A stretch of 33,184 bases of DNA from Arthrobacter sp. SO5 (lineage in GTDB: Bacteria > Actinomycetota > Actinomycetes > Actinomycetales > Micrococcaceae), in the NCBI RefSeq assembly GCF_020532805.1, contig NZ_MQTQ01000007.1:1-33184 (forward strand), in the 5' to 3' direction. Below are positions 16,501 to 22,659 of this stretch, one piece after another. The notes below the pieces were generated by a model that did no database searches, had not been told where the DNA came from, and was given only the letters and a program-made list of their open reading frames with translations. Every line of letters starts with the position of its first letter. The stretch's first letter is position 1. The position numbers and the translations under genes were made by a program.

Positions 16501-17249
16501 AACTCCTGCAGTCTCCGGCCGCGCGGGTCGGTCTCTCGATCAGCATCGCCACGGGACTCTACGGGGTATCCTTCGGCGCCCTCTCGGTCACGTCCGGACT
16601 CGATTTCTGGCAGACGATGGCCTTGAGCCTGCTGCTGTTCAGCGGCGGATCGCAGTTTGCCTTCATCGGTGTCGTGGCCGGGGGAGGCTCCGGCGTCGCC
16701 GCGATGGGGGCTGCCACCCTGCTGGGCATGCGCAACGGGATCTACGGCATGCAGATCAACGCCCTGCTGCAGCCGCGCGGCTGGCTCCGGTTCGCCGCCG
16801 CCCACGTGACGATCGACGAATCCACCGCGACCAGCACCGGGCAGACCGACCCGCTGGAGCAGAAGCGGGGATTCTGGACCGCGGGGATCGGCATCTTCAT
16901 CCTCTGGAACCTGTTCACCGCCGCCGGCGCCCTGGCCGGAGGCGCCCTGGGCGACCCCAAGCAGTGGGGGCTCGACGGAGCCGCCGTGGCGGCGTTCCTC
17001 GGCCTGCTCTGGCCCCGGCTCAAAGGCCGCGAACCCGTGGCGATTGCCGTTGCCTGCGCCCTTGCCACGGTACTGGCCGTGCCGTTTGTGCCGGCAGGAG
17101 TGCCCATCCTGGTGGCGGCCGTCGTCGCTGCCGGAATCGGCTGGTTCAGCCACGGCCGCAGCGACGAGGGACTCGAGCCGGACGTGGATCCCTACGCCGA
17201 ACAGCACTCCGCCCGCCCGTCCGGCCAGCACCCGGGTGACACCCCATGA
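16497..17249 (+). CDS. azlC: AzlC family branched-chain amino acid permease subunit
   Basis: The 250-residue membrane protein matches AzlC, the large subunit of a two-component exporter of branched-chain amino acids (BrnF in Corynebacterium). Diagnostic stretches are GLYGVSFGALSVTSGLDFWQ, LLLFSGGSQFAFIGV and LLGMRNGIYGMQIN, followed by the conserved TIDESTA box. It begins with GTG overlapping the DoxX stop and ends by overlapping azlD in ATGA. The frame stays open far upstream, but those residues lie in the DoxX gene and do not resemble AzlC. A hydrophilic tail of about 30 residues follows the last helix. The export direction is inferred from the family. Confidence 0.88.
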   Translation: MKLLQSPAARVGLSISIATGLYGVSFGALSVTSGLDFWQTMALSLLLFSGGSQFAFIGVVAGGGSGVAAMGAATLLGMRNGIYGMQINALLQPRGWLRFAAAHVTIDESTATSTGQTDPLEQKRGFWTAGIGIFILWNLFTAAGALAGGALGDPKQWGLDGAAVAAFLGLLWPRLKGREPVAIAVACALATVLAVPFVPAGVPILVAAVVAAGIGWFSHGRSDEGLEPDVDPYAEQHSARPSGQHPGDTP

Positions 17250-17557
17250 ACCTCTGGTGGTGGCTGCTGCTGTCCTGCCTGCTGGCGTATGCGTGGAAGC
17301 TGCTGGGCTTTCTGGTCCCGGCCAGCCTGCTCCGCGATCCCCGGATGTCCAGGATCGCCGGCACCATGACCATCGGACTGCTCGCATCACTGACGGTGGT
17401 GAACACTGTCGCTTCGGGCCAGGCGCTGGCGCTCGACGCCCGCCTCGGCGCGCTGGCCGCGGCCGCGACCGCCCTGTGGTTCCGGGCGCCGTTCCTCGTG
17501 GTGGTCCTTGCCGGGGCGGGCGCGGCCGCCGGGCTGCGGCTGCTGGGCTGGCGCTAG
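17246..17557 (+). CDS. azlD: AzlD domain-containing branched-chain amino acid exporter small subunit
   Basis: A 103-residue protein with three to four hydrophobic helices, of the size and order expected for AzlD (BrnE), the small partner of AzlC. It starts in an ATGA overlap with azlC. The segment RDPRMSRIAGTMTIGLLASL followed by an Ala-rich helix and FRAPFLVVVLAGAGAAAGLR is typical. It closes the operon; a weak hairpin lies 10 bases after the stop. Confidence 0.85.
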   Translation: MNLWWWLLLSCLLAYAWKLLGFLVPASLLRDPRMSRIAGTMTIGLLASLTVVNTVASGQALALDARLGALAAAATALWFRAPFLVVVLAGAGAAAGLRLLGWR

Positions 17558-17566
17558 CGGGATCGC

Positions 17567-17592
17567 GGCCGTACCGGAACGTAACGGCCTTT
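17567..17592 (+). terminator. Weak hairpin with short T-run after azlD
   Basis: GGCCGT at 17567-17572 pairs with ACGGCC at 17584-17589, and CTTT follows. The stem is only six pairs with a partly pairing loop, so this is a modest candidate for ending the azl operon. Confidence 0.35.
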
Positions 17593-17634
17593 AGCCCCTA
17601 CTGACCGGCGGATGCTGCGTGAGAGCATTGGCAT

Positions 17635-17832
17635 ATGAGTGCGAAAGACCCTCCGGAGACTCCTGGTGCCGGCAAGGGGAAGCATCCCAAGCCGCACGAG
17701 GCGTTCGTTCAGCCCGGAGCAGAGTCCACCCGGGAGCTGCGCGAAGTCCTCCGCCGACGCCGCGAGGCCGAGGAGAAGCTGCAGCACCACCTCCGGGAAG
17801 CCAAAGAGAAGCCGGCGGAGGACGGATCCTGA
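17635..17832 (+). CDS. Small charged hypothetical protein
   Basis: A 65-residue, highly charged protein with no membrane segment. The second half (ESTRELREVLRRRREAEEKL) is Glu/Arg-rich and should form a single amphipathic helix or short coiled coil; the first half is Pro/Gly/Lys-rich and probably disordered. Codon third positions are strongly G/C and a GTGAGAG sequence precedes the ATG, both of which support a real gene. I do not recognise the family. It sits alone between the azl operon and a convergent TetR gene. Confidence 0.6.
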   Translation: MSAKDPPETPGAGKGKHPKPHEAFVQPGAESTRELREVLRRRREAEEKLQHHLREAKEKPAEDGS

Positions 17833-17877
17833 GGACACGGCGGGGGCGGGCACTGCGATGACCCTTTCTATCCGGCG

Positions 17878-18510
17878 CTAGCCAAGCACGGTGTCGAACG
17901 CGGTGCCGGGCAGCGGGGCCTGCGGGGGCAGCGGCCGGTGCGGGCGTTCCGTGCGGATGGCGTCCTCGACGAGGGCCACCGGACGGCGCCAGGCGTCCGA
18001 GCCGGCCTCCATGGTGTCCACCACGCCGATCAGCATGGCCAGGAGGCGGATCAGATCGGTCATGGAGATGTCGCTGCGGAGGCTACCCTGGCCCTGCCCG
18101 CGGCCCAGCAGCACGGCGACGGATTCGATCAGGTCGCCGGTGATGCCCGTGAGCAGCCCGCGCCGGCCGGCGACAGCGCCCAGCAGGTTGGCCTCGTCAC
18201 TGGCGACACCCATCAGCGCATTGATCACCTGGAAGAGCCCGTCCGCGGCATCGGGGTTGGCGAGCGCCTCCTCGATGACCGGATCCACCAGCAGCCCGAG
18301 CTGCCGGTGCAGGGCGGCGAGGACCAATTCCTCCTTGTCCGCGAAGTTCCGGAACAGTGTGGCCGGGCCCACCCCGGCGGTGATGGCGATGGTCTGCAGC
18401 GGGACTTCCGGGCCGTGCTCGCGGAAGCATTGCCGGGCAGCGGTGATGATCTTGTCCACGTTGCGCGCGGCGTCTGCACGCAGTGGCCTGCCTTCTACCG
18501 ACCGGTTCAT
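17878..18510 (-). CDS. TetR/AcrR family transcriptional regulator
   Basis: The 210-residue protein has an N-terminal TetR helix-turn-helix: ADAARNVDKIITAARQCF leads into LQTIAITAGVGPATLFRNF and the DKEELVLAALH helix. The C-terminal ligand domain (about residues 80-210) resembles the SbtR-like class of TetR regulators. ATG at 18510 is chosen because the preceding open frame of 80 residues shows no family feature and the HTH starts at its usual place. The regulator diverges from the thiamine-binding protein gene, with 134 bases between them, so autoregulation or control of that gene is possible. Ligand and targets are unknown. Confidence 0.88.
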   Translation of the reverse strand: MNRSVEGRPLRADAARNVDKIITAARQCFREHGPEVPLQTIAITAGVGPATLFRNFADKEELVLAALHRQLGLLVDPVIEEALANPDAADGLFQVINALMGVASDEANLLGAVAGRRGLLTGITGDLIESVAVLLGRGQGQGSLRSDISMTDLIRLLAMLIGVVDTMEAGSDAWRRPVALVEDAIRTERPHRPLPPQAPLPGTAFDTVLG

Positions 18511-18644
18511 GTGCTTAGGGTAGCAACGCAAAGGTTGGGCAAAGCTGTTACTGGCGCGTAGAGCTTTATGTGACGGACTTTTGGCCCCATCCGGGCCGGG
18601 CCACGCCGCGCACCGGCCGCCGGGGCGCGTGACAGACTGGTGCC

Positions 18645-19034
18645 ATGTTGCTCGCATTTTCTGTTGCACCCTCGGGCCGGCCCCAGCGACCGGCCGGCGA
18701 TTCCCTGGCCACGTCCGGAAGCGCCGTTTCCGCGCCGGCCGGCATGTCATCGGACGAGGCCTCCGTCCATGATGCCGTCGCCGAGGCGGTGCGGATCGTC
18801 CGGGAGTCCGGACTGCCCAACCACACCGATTCGATGTTCACCACGATCGAGGGCGAATGGGACGAGGTCTTCGCGGTGGTGAAGCGGGCCACGGAGGCCG
18901 TGGGGCGCTACGGCAGCAGGGTCTCGCTCGTCATCAAGGCGGACATCCGCCCGGGATTTTCGGGCGAACTCACCGGGAAGCTGGACCGCCTGGAGCAGGC
19001 CCTCGGCGACGCCGGGCCCCCGAGCCGGGGGTAG
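18645..19034 (+). CDS. Thiamine-binding protein (DUF77/MTH1187 family)
   Basis: The 129-residue protein matches the MTH1187/YkoF-type ferredoxin-like fold: LLAFSVAPSG, then VHDAVAEAVRIVRESGLPN, the HTDSMFTTIEGEWDEVFAVV core and SRVSLVIKADIRPG. Members bind thiamine or a related ligand in small oligomers. The usual length is about 100 residues; here an insertion of about 25 Ala/Ser/Pro-rich residues follows the first strand (about residues 12-37). Ligand identity is family-based, not shown here. The TetR gene upstream is divergent; a 110-base AT-richer gap separates it from the next gene. Confidence 0.8.
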   Translation: MLLAFSVAPSGRPQRPAGDSLATSGSAVSAPAGMSSDEASVHDAVAEAVRIVRESGLPNHTDSMFTTIEGEWDEVFAVVKRATEAVGRYGSRVSLVIKADIRPGFSGELTGKLDRLEQALGDAGPPSRG

Positions 19035-19059
19035 GCCCGCCAGTGCCGCGAAACCCCAA

Positions 19060-19096
19060 AGTAGTAAGTGTGCTTAGATTTACTGAGTAGTAACGC
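19060..19096 (+). promoter_or_regulatory. AT-rich probable promoter of the 19145 cluster
   Basis: In very GC-rich surroundings this short AT-rich stretch stands out. AGTAGTAA occurs twice (19060-19067 and 19086-19093), and between them is GTGCTTAGATTTACT. Related words, (G/A)TGCTTAG followed by GTAG-AACGC-like sequence, occur before the TetR gene (18511-18529) and the DUF6458 gene (532-549, minus strand). It precedes the acyl-CoA dehydrogenase-like gene by about 50 bases, which suits a promoter or regulator site. Confidence 0.4.
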
Positions 19097-19144
19097 TGCC
19101 GCGGACGCAGCTGCGGCACATCTCGAAGGAAACCAGGCCAGCTC

Positions 19145-20251
19145 ATGAACGGCACTCCCATCGTCCACCCGCCCCGGGCGGTGAGGATCGCTTCTGCAGA
19201 CCGGGACCTGGCCGCGCTCCGGCCTCTGCTGGACGCCGCGCAATCGGCCGTAGGGGACATTCCGGCACTGCTGGAGCTGGCCAGGGCCGCGGAGGAAGCC
19301 GCACCCAAACCGGGCAACGGCCGGACGGCGTTCCTGTGGGAGCTCCTGGCCTCGGTCACGGCCGTCGACGTCGCGGCCGGCCGGGTCCTGGAACCGCACC
19401 TGGACGCCGCGGCGATCCTGGCACAGGCGGCCGGGCTGGCCGCCGAGGAAGGCCGGGGCCGCCCGGATTTTGACGGGACCGGCTCTGGGGGAGCGTGGGG
19501 AGTCTTCGCGGCCGAAGCGCCGGGGCTCCGGCTTGAGGCGAAACACGCCGAAGGGCACTTCCTGCTCAACGGATCGAAGCCCTGGTGTTCGCTGGCCGCC
19601 CAACTGGACCATGCCGTGCTGACCGCGCACGTCGAAGGCAGCGGCCGCGCCGCGTTCGCCGTCGACCTCCACGCCGCCGGCGTGAGCTTTGCGGATCCGG
19701 AGTGGACCAGCCGCGGGCTGCGGGAAATCCCCAGCGGCACCGTGCACTTCGACGGCGTCCCGGCCGTTCCGCTGGGCGGCCCCGGCTGGTACTACCGGCG
19801 TCCCGGCTTCGCCTGGGGCGGCATGGCGGTGGCCGCCTGCTGGCTGGGCGGCGCCGTCGCCGTGGCACGCGGCTTTGCCGCGTCGCTACAGAAAGCCGCC
19901 GACGGCGGGCGGGAACCGGATCAGATCGCGCTGGCCCACCTCGGCGAGATCGACCGCACGCTGGCCCACCTGACCGCGTACCTCGCGCAGACTGCCGCCC
20001 GGATCGACGCCGGGGAGCTTTCGGACGGCGGCGCGTGGAGAGAGGCCCTGCGTGTGCGGGGGAACGTCGCCGCCGCCGTCGAACGCATCCAGACGCTCGT
20101 CAGCCAGAACCTCGGGCCCGGCCCGCTCGCCTTTGACGAGGGCTACGGCAAACGTATGGCGGATCTCCAGCTCTACATCCGCCAGCATCACGCGATGCGC
20201 GACGACGCCCAGCTGGGAGCCTTGACACTGAAAGGGGACCACCCGTGGTGA
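19145..20251 (+). CDS. Acyl-CoA dehydrogenase-like flavoprotein
   Basis: This 368-residue protein has the acyl-CoA dehydrogenase layout: N-terminal helical domain, beta domain with HFLLNGSKPWCSLA (about residues 138-151) and a C-terminal four-helix domain ending in MADLQLYIRQHHAMRDDAQLG. The motifs are divergent: GSKPWC-SLA replaces the usual tGxKxWiTgA, and no clear catalytic Glu is seen in the position typical of short-chain dehydrogenases. It may oxidise a carrier-bound or glycan-attached substrate instead of a plain acyl-CoA. AAGGAA lies 12 bases before the ATG. The next gene starts 7 bases before its end, so the two are coupled. No acyl-CoA synthetase or hydratase is nearby, arguing against beta-oxidation. 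Confidence 0.78.
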   Translation: MNGTPIVHPPRAVRIASADRDLAALRPLLDAAQSAVGDIPALLELARAAEEAAPKPGNGRTAFLWELLASVTAVDVAAGRVLEPHLDAAAILAQAAGLAAEEGRGRPDFDGTGSGGAWGVFAAEAPGLRLEAKHAEGHFLLNGSKPWCSLAAQLDHAVLTAHVEGSGRAAFAVDLHAAGVSFADPEWTSRGLREIPSGTVHFDGVPAVPLGGPGWYYRRPGFAWGGMAVAACWLGGAVAVARGFAASLQKAADGGREPDQIALAHLGEIDRTLAHLTAYLAQTAARIDAGELSDGGAWREALRVRGNVAAAVERIQTLVSQNLGPGPLAFDEGYGKRMADLQLYIRQHHAMRDDAQLGALTLKGDHPW

Positions 20252-21696
20252 GCTTCACCCACCGCGACGCCGGCACGGGCGAGGACGGCTGGGCCGCGAG
20301 CGGCCTGCCCGTCCTCCCGGAACTGCCGCTGGACGCCGGGGAGCTCGCCGCCGCCGCGTTCATTGTCCTGGCCGCCCATCCCGACGACGAATCCCTGGGC
20401 GCCGGCGGGCTGCTGGCCCGGCTGCGGGCGAGCGGGGCCGAGGTGACGGTGCTGCTGTGCACGGCCGGGGAGGCCTCGCACCCCGACTCACCCACGACGA
20501 CGCCGGACCGGCTCGCGGCGGTCCGGCTCCGGGAATTCGGCGGTGCGATGGGGCAGCTGCTGCCGGGCTCCGAATGGCAGTACCTGGCACTGCCGGACGG
20601 TAAGCTCGCCGGCCACCGGGAGGAGATCCGGGCCACCCTGGCGGACGCCGTCGCGGCCGCCGTTGCTGGGGCCGGCGTGCCGCCGGAACGCATCATCCTC
20701 GTGGCCCCGTATCGCCATGACGGCCACACGGACCACGAGGTGCTGGGCTCGATTGCCGCGGATACCGCCACAGCGGGCGGCCACGGGCTGCTGGAGTACC
20801 CCATCTGGTACTGGCTCTGGGCGGACCCCTCGGATCCGGCCTGGCAGTCCTGGCTGCGGGTGCCACTCAGTCCCGCGGAACGGCAGGCGAAGGCCGCGGC
20901 CATGGCCTCCCACGCCTCCCAGGTCCAGGCGCTGTCCGGGCAGCCGGGCGATGAAGTGCTCCTGACGCCGGCGTTCCTGGCGCACTTCGAGCGGCCGTTC
21001 GAGACCTTCGCCTGGCAGCGTCCGGGGGCCGGGGGTGCCGCGGGCGCTTCCTACACCGCGCACGACGCGGAAGCCATCTTCGACGCCGTCCACACCGGAA
21101 CCGCCGACCCGTGGCAGTACACCACCAGCTGGTACGAACACCGGAAACGCTCGCTGACTCTCGCGGCGCTGCCCCTGCCGAACTACGCGGCCGGACTCGA
21201 AATCGGCTGCTCCATCGGGACCCTGAGCGTGGAACTCGCCCCGCGCTGCGAGACTTTCCTGGCCGTCGACGCCAGCAGCGCAGCCCTTGCCCACGCGGCC
21301 CGGCGGCTCGCGCACCTCCCCGCCGCGGAGACCCGCCAGCTCACCATCCCGCAGGAGTGGCCCGAGGGCCGCTTCGACCTGATCGTGGTCTCCGAGGTCG
21401 GCTACTACCTCGCACCCGATGAACTGGCCGGCCTCTTCAGCCGCCTCGAGGCGGCCCTGCTGCCCGGCGGGACCCTGGTCCTGTGCCACTGGCGGCACCC
21501 CATTTCCGGCTGGGAGCTCGACGGCGACTCCGTCCATGCCGCCGCGCGCCGCCAGCTGGCCTGGGCCGATGCCGGGCTCTACCGGGAGCGCGACTTCGTC
21601 CTCGAGATCCTCACCGCGCCGGGTTCGCGTCCGGGCTCCGCGGGCAGAGCCGACGCGGCGGGTGCTGACGCCGTCGTCCGGCACGCGGGACGGTAA
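20245..21696 (+). CDS. Bifunctional PIG-L deacetylase / class I SAM-dependent methyltransferase
   Basis: This 483-residue protein joins two enzymes. Residues about 35-250 form a PIG-L/LmbE zinc deacetylase: the AHPDDESLGAGG motif at 44-55 and YRHDGHTDHEVLG at 156-168 supply the metal ligands and catalytic Asp for removing an acetyl group from an N-acetyl-hexosamine. Residues about 280-455 form a methyltransferase of NodS-like type: LEIGCSIGTLSVELA at 318-332 binds SAM and FLAVDASSAALAHA follows; NodS N-methylates a deacetylated glucosamine. The order deacetylate-then-methylate in one chain suggests N-methylation of an amino sugar. Translation starts at GTG 20245 (AAAGGGGA upstream) inside the preceding gene. 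Substrate is not known. Confidence 0.88.
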   Translation: MVSFTHRDAGTGEDGWAASGLPVLPELPLDAGELAAAAFIVLAAHPDDESLGAGGLLARLRASGAEVTVLLCTAGEASHPDSPTTTPDRLAAVRLREFGGAMGQLLPGSEWQYLALPDGKLAGHREEIRATLADAVAAAVAGAGVPPERIILVAPYRHDGHTDHEVLGSIAADTATAGGHGLLEYPIWYWLWADPSDPAWQSWLRVPLSPAERQAKAAAMASHASQVQALSGQPGDEVLLTPAFLAHFERPFETFAWQRPGAGGAAGASYTAHDAEAIFDAVHTGTADPWQYTTSWYEHRKRSLTLAALPLPNYAAGLEIGCSIGTLSVELAPRCETFLAVDASSAALAHAARRLAHLPAAETRQLTIPQEWPEGRFDLIVVSEVGYYLAPDELAGLFSRLEAALLPGGTLVLCHWRHPISGWELDGDSVHAAARRQLAWADAGLYRERDFVLEILTAPGSRPGSAGRADAAGADAVVRHAGR

Positions 21697-21700
21697 GCGG

Positions 21701-22498
21701 ATGGCTTCCCTTCCCCTTCCTATGCCCCGCGGACACGTCATCGACAGGATAGCCGTCGTGATGCCGGCGCACAACGAAGGCGAGCACCTTGAGGCCGCAC
21801 TGCTGGCCGTGCGGCGGGCCGCTGACGCCCTGCGCCGGATCCGGCCCGAGATAGCGGTGAGCGTGATCGTGGTGCTGGACAGCTGCACCGACGAATCCGC
21901 CGGCATCGCCGCGCGCTGGGTCGCCGCGGACCGCCGTTTCAGCGCCCTTGAAGTCCGTTTCCAGAGCGCCGGCGCCAGCCGGGAGGCCGGTATCCGCGCC
22001 GCCGGCATCGGGGCACCCCGACGCCGACCCCCGGGCGAGCGGCGGACACCGCCACCGTGGCCCGGACGGACCTGGCTGGCCAATACCGACGCCGATTCGC
22101 GGGTGCCGGAGAACTGGCTGGTCCGGCAGGTGGAGTTCGCCGAGGCTGGGGCCGACGCGGTGCTCGGCTCGGTGGAACCGGACCCGGCGGGGATGGACCC
22201 GGAGCTGCTCCGGCGCTGGCGGGAGCGCCACCCCTTCGAGGAAGACCACCCACACGTTTACGGCGCCAACTTCGGCGTGCGTGCCTCGGCCTACCTCGCC
22301 GCCGGCGGCTTCCCGAAACTTGCCGCGCACGAGGACCGGAGCCTTGTCCAGAGCCTGCGCAGCCGCGCGTTTACCGTGACGGCCACAGACAGCATGCGGG
22401 TCCTGACCTCGGGCCGGACGCAGTCCCGCGCACCGCACGGCTTCGGCGCCTATCTGCGTTCGCTGGGGCGGCACCGCCACTCTGCGGCCGCCGAGTGA
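21701..22498 (+). CDS. Family 2 glycosyltransferase
   Basis: A 265-residue GT-A fold enzyme: IAVVMPAHNEGEHLEAALLA opens the nucleotide-sugar domain, VVLDSCTDESAG contributes binding, WLANTDADSRVPENWL gives the DxD-type metal site, and VYGANFGVRASAYLAAGGF with HEDRSLVQSL is the acceptor/base region. No membrane helix is visible, so it is likely cytoplasmic. A Pro/Arg-rich stretch (about residues 105-120) interrupts the sheet. ATG at 21701 lies four bases after the PIG-L/methyltransferase stop; an upstream in-frame GTG at 21662 is possible. Its place beside a sugar deacetylase-methyltransferase suggests it transfers the sugar those domains modify, or extends the same product. Confidence 0.85.
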   Translation: MASLPLPMPRGHVIDRIAVVMPAHNEGEHLEAALLAVRRAADALRRIRPEIAVSVIVVLDSCTDESAGIAARWVAADRRFSALEVRFQSAGASREAGIRAAGIGAPRRRPPGERRTPPPWPGRTWLANTDADSRVPENWLVRQVEFAEAGADAVLGSVEPDPAGMDPELLRRWRERHPFEEDHPHVYGANFGVRASAYLAAGGFPKLAAHEDRSLVQSLRSRAFTVTATDSMRVLTSGRTQSRAPHGFGAYLRSLGRHRHSAAAE

Positions 22499-22554
22499 CA
22501 CCGGGCAGGCCAGCCGTCCGGTAGCCCGCCGCCTGGCGGAGCGCGCACTGGGCC

Positions 22555-22568
22555 GGGACAGGGGTCCT
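22555..22568. promoter_or_regulatory. DosR/DevR-like palindrome upstream of ppsA (tentative)
   Basis: GGGACAGGGGTCCT has the GGGAC-N4-GTCCC form of the mycobacterial DosR box with one arm mismatch. Outside the arms agreement with the full 20-base consensus is poor, about 11 of 20 overall. It lies 91 bases before the chosen ppsA start, a plausible activator position. Chance is a real alternative in GC-rich DNA. Confidence 0.3.
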
Positions 22569-22659
22569 AAGCCTCTGACATCGCACGCACCGCCGCCGCA
22601 GTATGGGTCCATACCAACCCCCAGCTGAGGAGAAGCCAGTGGCACCAAGGAGTTACGGC

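Noticed and set aside
18511..18750. 80-residue N-terminal extension of the TetR regulator
   Set aside because: Arg/Pro-rich with no TetR feature; it would overlap the divergent thiamine-binding gene.
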